Below the pieces are notes generated by a model. That model saw only the letters and a program-made list of their open reading frames with translations, ran no database searches and was not told where the DNA came from. Made by a program: the position numbers and the translations under genes. 64,000 bases of DNA from Macquaria australasica (lineage: Eukaryota; Chordata; Actinopteri; Centrarchiformes; Percichthyidae), in contig SEMN01000598.1 of the NCBI GenBank assembly GCA_005408345.1, forward strand, positions 241,219 through 305,218. The letters run 5' to 3'. This document shows, piece by piece, positions 56,310 to 64,000 of the stretch (within the stretch, counting starts at the first letter, position 1; every line of letters begins with the position of its first letter).

Positions 56310-57234
56310 ATCAGACCTTATGCCATCAGCACTAACAACATGTCCCAGAAATCTCACTGACCTCTGCAGGAAATGGCATTTCTTCGGGGCAAGCTTGAGC
56401 TTTGAGCCACTGAAAGACCATCTCCAGCCATTCCAATGCTAGGTCCTCTGTGGGGGTGAACACCAGAACATCATCCAGATAGCACAGCAAACTGAGGAAG
56501 TTTTGGTCGCCAAAGATGCCAAGCATCATCCTCATGAATGTTGCCGGACTATTGCATAGCCCTAGAGGCATTCGGTTGTATTCATACAATCCGAATGGTG
56601 AAGAGAAAGCAGTGTACATTTTGTCTTCCTCGTGTACTTCCACGTTATAGTACCCGGAAGTGAGATCCATCGTAGAGAAAAAGGCGTTGCCACCCAAAGC
56701 AGCCAGAGTGTCAGCTGGATGAGGAAGTGGATGGGCATCCCTGATAGTTCGAGCATTGAGCCAGCAAAAATCATTACAGATTCTCATATCACCTGACTTC
56801 TTCCATAATAGCACCAAGGGAGATGCAAACTCGCTGCTGGATTTCCTAATGATTTCCTGCTCCTCCACCTCATGCAACACCTGCCTGAGTTTTTCATACT
56901 GAGTGGGTGGCACACATCGGCATGGCAACTGAAAAGGTTTCTCATGGAGACAGCCTGCAGCCTTACCACAATCCAACTTGGCCCTGGAGAAGATGGACTG
57001 ATACTCAGCTATGAGATTGGCTAGTTTCTCTTTGCCAACAGGAGATACGTCACAGGAGTCAGTGTTTATATCAGACAATCCCACATCATGCAACACTGAA
57101 TGGAGTGGATCATTTGGAGTACTTAGTTCCTTTGGTAAGGGATGGTCAGGCAAGCTTGACACCTCTGAGGTTAAGCTGTGCTCCTCACAGCAACAGATGG
57201 GGCTGGCTGTCGACCGTTGCACATTTTGCTGCAT
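56310..57234 (-). pseudogene. Gypsy reverse transcriptase, frameshifted at its end
   Basis: RT motifs in order: QEIIRKSSSEFASPLVLLWK, MRICNDFCWLNARTIRDAHP, FFSTMDLTSGYYNVEVHEED (motif A with the first aspartate), MPLGLCNSPATFMRMM (motif B) and LCYLDDVLVF (motif C, YLDD). After LKAQACPEE a frameshift at about 56390 puts the connection (CHFLQRSVRFLGHVVSADG) in another frame. The palm itself still has its catalytic residues. On its own it would copy the element RNA into DNA. Confidence 0.85.
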
Positions 57235-57240
57235 GCTGGA

Positions 57241-57612
57241 CTAGGGATCACTAGTAACCTCAGGACTGTTGAAACTTTCCAGTGCCACACACGGATACAC
57301 ATCAGCCAGCTTACCATTTCTTCTCAGTGTGACAGGCTTGTTGGAGGGATTTATCACTTTCATAGGTAGCCACCCATCATCTCTCAGCAATGCCACAGTC
57401 CTCCCGACTACAACTGATCTTGGCCTTGATCTTGCGCTTCTAGGCTCCATCATGACTGTGCTGCCAGCTGACACCCCACTCACTTGCTGCAACTTTCCCC
57501 AGACCAAGTGCTCAGTCATAGGCTCCAGAGTGACAGCTCTCTTTATTTTGACAGTGCCAACCTTGTCAGGGACGTCCTCTGTCCACCCTTCCACCCCAGC
57601 CATCAAACTCAA
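57241..57612 (-). pseudogene. Gypsy pol linker between protease and RT
   Basis: Same frame as the protease and RT parts but cut off from both by TAG codons. It reads KVGTVKIKRAVTLEPMTEHL, VALLRDDGWLPMKVINPSNK and PVTLRRNGKLADVYPCVALE, a beta-rich region typical of fish Gypsy pol upstream of RT. Confidence 0.7.
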
Positions 57613-57621
57613 CAGCTGTTT

Positions 57622-58137
57622 CTAGGGGCCACATTCACAACTGGGTGTAGTGTGGTCGCAGTCCAGTAAACCCCTTTCCAGCTTCAGGCGAAGAGCCAGG
57701 TACCTCAGTAGGTTGCTACCAATGATGAGGTCGTTGCTCTGGCCATCAACCACTAGCGTCGGCACAACCACCTTGCAGCCATAGACCTCCACTTCCAGGT
57801 CACACATGCCTGATGGTATTGTCTTTGAGCTACCACATCCAATCAAAACAAGATCTGTGGGTTCCAAGGTGGGGGTCTTTAACACTGCTTGGTGTAATAA
57901 ATGGGGCAAGACACTGGAGCTCAGGGTGCAAGCCATCAACCTGCTGTCAAGCATAGCCCTGACTGACACTTTCCCACCCAGGATCACATTTTCATACAAC
58001 AGTTCATCATGTGGTTTCAGTCTATGGATGTTTTGAAGGACGGGTCTGCGTCCCAGTTCTCTCTCCTCACATACACTCTGGTAGATAGACTCCAAGTCAT
58101 CATTATCATCAGTCTCAGGGGGACTTGCCCCCTCCAC
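57622..58137 (-). pseudogene. Gypsy protease region, active-site motif altered
   Basis: Contains SVRAMLDSRLMACTLSSSVL followed by PTLEPTDLVLIGCGSSKTIP and LVVDGQSNDLIIGSNLL. This is the layout of a retropepsin (D-S/T-G, then a hydrophobic strand and an ILG-like flap region), but the catalytic D-S-G reads D-S-R. The frame runs on after an in-frame TAG (about 57622) into the linker 57612-57241, which ends at another in-frame TAG. Confidence 0.75.
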
Positions 58138-58214
58138 ATGCAGGCCAACTAGTTTGCCTCTTGCTGAGCCATGGGCTTAGTGCCCCCCTGCTTGGTGGCT
58201 ACGGTCCTGGGACA

Positions 58215-59239
58215 CTCAGCACGTGTATGATCAGATGCATAGCAAACAAAGTCTGTCTGGTGTCACACTGTTTGGTGTCACATGATCCACACTGGAATTC
58301 ACTTCCTGTTGCTGTGCAGTCATAGCAGTATACACTCTCAACAGTGATGTCCATCTGTAGTCACTGCTGTGCTCAACAAGTCTCTCATTCACATCAGCAA
58401 CTGTCCATTGTTGTAACGGTTTGCACTTGAATATGAGGGACAACTCTGGGTCAGGGCAGTGATGTATGAACATGGCAGTCAGGTAACATGACAGATTATC
58501 AAACTTCTTATTCTGCCTCCTAAAACAGTCCTCAGTCACTTCCATAGCTCGGTTTAACCTCAGCCAGTAGTCAAAGGGGTGTTCACCTGAGCTAGGCAAT
58601 GTAGCATAGAAGTCAGCTAGGGGCATACCAGAAGAGACTGTGTCACTAAAGTGCTGCTTTAATATCTTAAATATCGGGTCAGGGTCTCCAGATAGAGATA
58701 AGGATGGCTTGCTACATATACCCACCCTAACCACCTCAAGTGCCCTCCCCACAAGCTTATTTAGCACCTCCTCAGCCTGTTCAGGCTACAGGAATCCCCT
58801 TACTTCTCAGATAAGCCACCATTACATCTTCCCCTTTAAAACTCACAGGCTCTTTTACTTCAGACCTAACTACGACATTCAACAGGGAAGGATCTGGCAC
58901 TGCATTGCCCACTATCCCAACCATACTAGGCCCCATCCCACAGCTTAAGCGTGACTCAATGCAAGAAGCTATGCTTTCACCTATGGAGAGCCCAATCTGT
59001 GACGCTATGCCTGTCAAAAGTTTCTCATTTGCAACCCCATCCTCCAATTTCTGAGTGTGCGAATCACCTGGGGGAGGTCCACTAGCGGTGTCATCGCCAG
59101 CCACTAAGTCCTCAAAACTAGGTTTACGGGTGGACGAATTTGGGGTGAACAAAAATCTGGCCCTGCCCCTGCCAAGTGTTGGTATTGGGGTGAATGTCAC
59201 TGAACCCCTCCCTCTGCCAAAAATTCCACCATCATCCAT
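58215..59239 (-). pseudogene. Gypsy gag, broken
   Basis: Starts MDDGGIFGRGRG at 59239. The first open stretch ends at 58781 and the next (58767-58231) continues in another frame with the gag core (HFSDTVSSGMPLADFYATLP, HPFDYWLRLNRAMEVTEDCF, MFIHHCPDPELSLIFKCKPL). A zinc-knuckle of the C-x2-C-x4-H-x4-C kind is visible at about 58260-58215 (CLLC in one frame, C then YASDHTRAEC in the next) but a frameshift runs through it. It would form the capsid/nucleocapsid of the particle. At least two frameshifts inactivate it. Confidence 0.8.
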
Positions 59240-59782
59240 GACTCAATCACTAAATAAACAAACCAGGGAAAATAGAAAAGACAGAATGCTGGAATTAAAT
59301 AAGAAATAAATACCAGATGCAGAAAATCAAATAAACTGACTAGAAGAGTATCACCAACTAAAACTCAGCCTCCACAGATATGAACTTATTCAAAATTATC
59401 TGTGCATAAATTAACTTATTTACTGATTGTTATTGATAATATTTTGTTTTCTTTGGCGTTCACAATTTCACCCCTTATTGCTACATCAGACACAATCCAC
59501 AGAAATTAAACTAAACACACACCTTAGTTTAATTACTGTCACAGGTAACAAAACGCTGCCTCTCTGTAGCTAAATGAGGTAGTACGTGGTCCCACTGTGG
59601 CTGAAGAAGACTCGCTGGAAACATGGAGCCACTCTGCATAGTCTTCTCTGCAACGCAACAGCGACTCCATATCACATCATAAACCTCCGGGAAATAGACG
59701 GATCCCCTCCTGCTGCGATCAATGTAGATGTTCAGGTCATGGCACTCAGCTACACTTTACTGTAACTGGCTGGTTCAAGCAA
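59240..59782 (-). other. Gypsy 5' leader between LTR and gag
   Basis: About 540 bp of non-coding sequence. The primer-binding site next to the LTR (minus strand ggttgcttgaacc after gtcgaag) is not recognisable as complementary to a tRNA 3' end, perhaps because the junction is mutated. Confidence 0.55.
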
Positions 59783-60067
59783 CCCTTCGACTCTGCGTTG
59801 TGTAGAGTGATAGAATGATGAACAGGAGGCTTGAATGCCTTCACATGTCGCCAATTTATTATCTGAACAGGAACTGGATATGTACTGGTCAGTCATACAG
59901 TTGGCTCGCTACAGGCAGCTCACACACAGCACACTACAAAAGAACAGCAAGTTACTATAGCACAGAGGCTAGCTAACTAGCTCAGAGAATGCATTATGCC
60001 GTTATTAGAAAATTTTAGCACTTAAAAAGTACAGCAACCCACTCGTAACCCTTCTCATCGACATATC
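59783..60067 (-). repeat. 5' LTR of the Gypsy element, partial (285 bp)
   Basis: Matches 52611-52895 without gaps. I count three internal differences plus a changed terminal dinucleotide (cc for tg at 59783-59784). The remaining ~246 bp of the LTR is absent here. The junction at 60067/60068 is the start of L2 copy 5. Confidence 0.88.
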
Positions 60068-60372
60068 TTATTATGCATTTTCACTGCATAATAAACCCTG
60101 TTCCATCGTGCTGACGTGCTGACGTGCTCAGGTGAACGTATTGTCTCATTTCCGGTTACCGGTGTTTCTGTGTTACTGATTGCAAAGTTCGCTGCTCCAG
60201 CTAAACCCAGTTAATTTTGATATTTTCTTTACTATAGCGGTTAATTACCCGCTATACATTTAAGGATACACTAGCTCTGTTTAAGCACTCATATCTCTCT
60301 CCTGTTAGCGACTTTCCGCTAATCCCACAGTTGTTTACACGCTAGTTAGTTGCTACTTTAGCTCAGTTAGCG

Positions 60373-61254
60373 ATGGCGTCTCTCTCTCCTTCTCCCTCTC
60401 CTGCTCTCTCTTGCTCGGTGTGTCAGATGTTTAGTTACTCCTCTGCCTCCTTTAGTGATAATGGTACGTGTAACAAATGTAGTTTATTCACCGCGTTGGA
60501 GGCGAGGCTCAGTGAGTTAGAGTCGCGGCTCCGCACCATGGAGAGTCAGTCAGCCGTAGCTAGCCAGCCCCTAGCCGGTGCGAGCCGACCAGAGGTAGCT
60601 TCTGCTAGCCGTCTCCCGGCAACTCCCGAGCAGCCGGGAAGCCAGGGAGGCTGGGTGACTGTCCGAAAGAAGCATAGCCCTAAACCAAAGCCCACGGTTC
60701 ACCACCGACCCGTTCACGTTTCTAACAAGTTCTCTCCACTCAGCGACACACCCGCTGAGAAACCAACTCTGATTATTGGCAGCTCCATTTTGCGAAACGT
60801 GAAATTAGCGACACCAGCGGCCACAGTCAGCTGCATCCCAGGGGCCAGAGCGGGCGACGTTCAATCCTATTTAAAACTGCTGGCTAAGGATAAGCGTAAA
60901 TATGCTAAGATTGTTATTCACGTCGGCGGTAATGACAGCCGATTGCGCCAATCGGAGGTCACGAAAATTAATGTGGAGTCGGTGTGTACATATGCAAAAA
61001 CAATGTCGGACTCCGTAGTTTTCTCTGGGCCCCTGCCTAATCTTACTAGCGATGACATGTATAGCCGCATGTCATCATTCAACCGCTGGTTGTCGAGGTG
61101 GTGTCCAGGTAATGATGTGGGCTTTGTAGATAATTGGCGGACTTTCTGGAGAAGTCCTGGTCTGATTAGGAGAGATGGCATTCATCCCACTTTGGATGGA
61201 GCCGCTCTCATATCTAGAAATCTGGCCGAATTTATTAGTGGCCCAAAGCCATGA
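60373..61254 (+). CDS. L2 ORF1 protein with SGNH esterase domain (293 aa)
   Basis: ORF1 proteins of CR1/L2 LINEs bind the element RNA and many carry an esterase-like domain (family knowledge). Here C14-x2-C17 and C33-x2-C36 form a zinc-ribbon-like head, residues 38-60 look like a short coiled coil (LEARLSELESRLRTMES), and residues 91-110 are basic (WVTVRKKHSPKPK). From residue 131 there is an SGNH hydrolase fold: TLIIGSSIL (nucleophile Ser 137 or 138), IHVGGND (185-188) and RRDGIHP with D268 and H271. The frame is open from ATG to TGA and stops 37 bp before ORF2. It is intact although ORF2 is broken. Confidence 0.85.
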   Translation: MASLSPSPSPALSCSVCQMFSYSSASFSDNGTCNKCSLFTALEARLSELESRLRTMESQSAVASQPLAGASRPEVASASRLPATPEQPGSQGGWVTVRKKHSPKPKPTVHHRPVHVSNKFSPLSDTPAEKPTLIIGSSILRNVKLATPAATVSCIPGARAGDVQSYLKLLAKDKRKYAKIVIHVGGNDSRLRQSEVTKINVESVCTYAKTMSDSVVFSGPLPNLTSDDMYSRMSSFNRWLSRWCPGNDVGFVDNWRTFWRSPGLIRRDGIHPTLDGAALISRNLAEFISGPKP

Positions 61255-61290
61255 CAGCTCAGAGTTCAGACCATAGACTTAATACAGTCT

Positions 61291-64000
61291 GTGGTCCAGA
61301 CCAGGAGGCAGAGTTGCAGTCCTACACGCTTCTCTGCGCTTCCATTAGAGCAGTTACCCACCCTAAACTCCACAGAGAGGTTGTCTGCCCCCAGACCACT
61401 TAAATTATTTAAATCAAAAGTAAACAGAAGAGGAGTTGCACATAAAAACCTAATAAAAAGTAAAACCTCCACTGCAACAGTACAACAAAATAGGAGAATT
61501 AAATGTGGACTCTTAAACATCAGATCTCTCTCATCTAAAGCTGTTCTAGTAAACGATCTAATATCAGATCATAATATTGATTTATTTTGTCTTACTGAAA
61601 CCTGGCTGTGTCACGATGAATATGTTAGCCTAAATGAATCCACTCCCCCAGTCACATTAATACTCACATTCCTCGAGGCTCAGGCCGAGGAGGTGGAGTT
61701 GCAGCCATCTTCGACTCAAGCCTATTAATTAAACCTAAACCTAAATTAAATTATAACTCGTTCGAAAGCCTTGTTCTTAGCCTTTCACACCCAACCTGGA
61801 AAACACTACAGCCAATTCTATTTGTTATAGTGTACCGAGCTCCTGGACCGTATTCTGAATTTTTATCTGAATTCTCAGAGCTCTTATCAGGTTTAGTCCT
61901 TAAAACAGATAAAATAATTATTGTAGGTGATTTTAATATTCATGTGGATGTAGAAAATGATAGCCTTAGTGCTGCGTTTATCTCATTACTAGATTCGATT
62001 GGCTTCTGTCAGAGTGTACATAAACCCACTCACTGTTTTAACCACACCCTCGACCTTGTTCTTGTTTATGGGATTGAAATTGAACATCTAATAGTCTTTC
62101 CACAGAATTCTTTTTATCAGACCATTTTTTATTAACTTTTGAATTCCTATTGCTGGACTACACGCCATTGGGCAAACATTCCTACACTAGATGTCTATCT
62201 GATAGTGCTGTAGCTAAATTTAAGGAAGTGATTCCATCGGCATTTAATTCAGTTCCATGTCTCAATGTAACAGATGACTCCTATGCTAACTTTAGTCCCT
62301 CCCAAATTGATCATCTTGTTGATAGTGCTGCAGGCTCACTACGAATAACACTCGACTCTATCGCCCCTCTAAAAAAGAAGATAATAAAACAGAGGAGGTT
62401 AGCTCCATGGTATAACCCGCAAACCCGCAAATTAAAACAAACATCGCGAAAACTTGAAAGGAAATGGCGTTCCACCAATCTGGAAGAATCACGTTTAGCC
62501 TGGCAAGATAGTCTTAAAATTTATAGGAAGGCCCTCCGTAATGCCAGAGCAGCTTACTACTCATCATTAATAGAGGAAAATAAGAACAACCCCAGGTTTC
62601 TGTTCAGCACTGTAGCCAGGCTGACAGAGTCACAGCTCTGTTGAGCCATGTATTCCTATAGACCTCAGTAGTAATGACTTTATGAGCTTCTTTAATGATA
62701 AAATTCTAACTATTAGAGACAAAATTCAGCACCTCCTGCCCTCAGTTGGTACTGACTTATCTTCAAACACAGGAACCTTAGAAACAACTGTAAAACCTGA
62801 TGTACATTTAGACTGCTTTTCTCCCATCAACCTTAATCAACTAACTTCCATGATTTCCTCATCTAAGCCATCAACGTGTCTCTTAGACCCCGTCCCAACT
62901 AGGCTGCTTAAAGAAATTTTACCCTTAGTTAGCACTTATTTACTAGATATGATCAATCTGTCCTTATTAAAAGGCTATGTGCCACAGTCCTTTAAAGTAG
63001 CTGTAATTAAGCCTCTTCTTAAAAGCCCACTCTTGATCCAGGGATTTTGTCAAATTATAGACCTATATCTAACCCTCCTTTTCTCTCTAAGATCCTTGAG
63101 AAAGCAGTCGCCAATCAGTTGTGTGACTTTCTACACAACAACAAGCTGTTTGAGGATTTTCAGTCAGGATTTAGAGTGCATCATAGCACAGAGACAGCAC
63201 TGGTGAAAGTTACAAATGACCTTCTAATTGCATCCGACAAAGGACTTGTCTCTGTACTTGTCTTACTAGATCTTAGTGCTGCATTCGATACCATTGACCA
63301 TCACATTCTATTACAGAGACTAGAACATTTAATTGCCATTAAAGGTACTGCACTAAGCTGGCTTAAATCCTATTTATCAGATCGATATCTATTTATATAT
63401 ATATTTGTACACGTTAATGATGAATCCTCTATGCACGCCAAAGTCAGTCACGGAGTTCCACAAGGTTCTGTGCTTGGACCAATTCTATTTACCTTATATA
63501 TGCTTACTTTAGGCAATATTATTAGGAAGCACTCCATAAATTTTCATTGTTATGCAGATGATACCCAATTATATTTATCGATCAAGCCAGATGAAACCAA
63601 TCAATTAGCTAAACTTCAAGCATGCCTTAAGGACATAAAAACCTGGATGACCTGCAATTTTCTGATGTTAAACTCAGGCAAAACCGAAGTTATTGTACTT
63701 GGCCCCGAACACCTTCGAAACACATTATCTAAAGATATAGTTTCTCTAGATGGCATTGTCCTGGCCTCCAGCGAAACCGTAAGGAATCTTGGAGTTATCT
63801 TTGATCAGGATATGTCCTTTAACTCCCACATAAAAAACAAACTTCAAGAACTGCCTTTTTTCATTTACGTAACATTGCAAAAATCAGGCACATCCTGTCT
63901 CAAAAAGATGCAGAAAAGCTAGTCCATGCATTTGTTACATCTAGGCTGGATTATTTCAACTCTCTATTAACAGGCTGCCCCAATAAGTCCCTTAAGACTC
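61291..64000 (+). pseudogene. L2 ORF2 (endonuclease and RT), multiply frameshifted
   Basis: The AP-type endonuclease starts with KCGLLNIRSLSSKAVLVNDL and LFCLTETWL, continues in a second frame to VYRAPGPYSEFLSEF and IIIVGDFNIHVD, and its SDH motif lies in a third frame near 62120. RT follows: NYRPIS, VLLDLSAAFDTIDHHILLQR, SHGVPQGSVLGPILFTLYML and NFHCYADDTQLYLS, all catalytic residues present. Against the sister copies there are frameshifts near 61645, 62110, 62630 (2-nt loss), 63025 (1-nt loss in an A-run) and 63835 (2-nt gain), and a 12-nt net insertion of tatttatatatata type at about 63390. The product cannot be made as one protein. Confidence 0.88.

Larger units (their letters stand above)
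52611..60067 (-). mobile_element. Ty3/Gypsy LTR retrotransposon (defective), interrupted at its 5' LTR
   Basis: Minus-strand order is 5' LTR (right), leader, gag, protease, RT, RNase H, integrase, 3' LTR (left). RT-RNaseH before integrase is the Ty3/Gypsy order. The 3' LTR is complete at 52611-53141 and is preceded on the minus strand by a polypurine tract (ggggggag, 53142-53149). The 5' LTR matches it base for base from 59783 to 60067 without indels, then stops where L2 copy 5 begins. No env-like frame is seen. The lineage within Ty3/Gypsy is not decided. Confidence 0.92.
60068..64000 (+). mobile_element. L2-type LINE copy 5, 5'-complete as far as seen, runs off the right edge
   Basis: Has a ~305-bp 5' UTR (60068-60372), an intact ORF1, and ORF2 with endonuclease and RT. 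It starts exactly where the Gypsy 5' LTR is broken, so it probably inserted there. It is the only copy here with ORF1 and endonuclease; the end of ORF2 and the 3' UTR lie beyond the window. Confidence 0.9.

Noticed and set aside
59760..59785. tRNA-like word ctggttcaagcaaccc beside the 5' LTR as a primer-binding site
   Set aside because: The T-arm-like word is too close to the LTR end and lacks a TGG start; I could not match it to a tRNA 3' end.
1..64000. CRISPR-like arrays, bacterial operons or phage genes
   Set aside because: All tandem repeats found lack spacer logic or are eukaryotic micro/minisatellites; gene structure is spliced and vertebrate.

Overview
This window is vertebrate nuclear DNA, most likely from a ray-finned (teleost, probably percomorph) fish. 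Three things point there: split coding exons with GT/AG borders that spell the N-terminus of the zinc-finger repressor ZEB2; several copies of a fish-type L2 LINE whose ORF1 carries an SGNH esterase domain; and very dense (CA)n/(GT)n, poly-G and 'gctaagctaggctaac' minisatellite DNA. Nothing bacterial or phage-like, no CRISPR array and no operon is present.

The only host gene I can support is zeb2 on the minus strand. Five coding exons lie at 39330-39402, 10198-10452, 7191-7259, 6466-6660 and 5924-6138. Together they give 807 nt (269 codons) in one open frame with phases 1-1-1-1-0. They encode the NuRD-recruiting N-terminal peptide, the acidic N-terminal region and the first two C2H2 fingers of the N-terminal cluster. 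The rest of the protein (more fingers, SMAD-binding region, homeodomain-like segment, C-terminal fingers) must lie left of base 1. Intron 1 is 28.9 kb. A GC- and CpG-rich block around 38.9-41.1 kb is the likely promoter/5' UTR zone; 41.1-64 kb is upstream flank.

Region by region. 0-5.9 kb: the intron after the fifth coding exon, holding an old LINE RT relic, L2 copy 1, a second LINE relic, a tRNA-headed SINE-like element with a 13-bp target duplication, and a third RT relic. 5.9-10.5 kb: four zeb2 exons and one copy of a ~560-bp inverted-repeat element. 10.5-39.3 kb: intron 1, with L2 copies 2 and 3, many microsatellites, a 722-bp assembly gap, a 42-bp minisatellite, a ~50-60 bp tandem array and possible conserved non-coding stretches. 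39.3-41.1 kb: first coding exon and CpG-rich promoter region. 41.1-52.6 kb: AT-rich DNA, the second (inverted) copy of the ~560-bp element, and L2 copy 4 (minus), which is split by a solo LTR with a perfect 5-bp target duplication. 52.6-60.07 kb: a Ty3/Gypsy LTR retrotransposon on the minus strand. 60.07-64 kb: a 5'-complete L2 (copy 5) that appears to have inserted inside the 5' LTR of the Gypsy element.

The most thought-provoking point is the Gypsy element. The two LTRs match over about 283 aligned bases with three differences that I counted by eye, yet its gag-pol is badly broken by stops, frameshifts, a protease active-site change and deletions in RNase H and integrase. This suggests recent trans-mobilisation of an already dead element, or LTR gene conversion. 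I found no convincing new biological system; the window is a host developmental gene embedded in layered transposon history.
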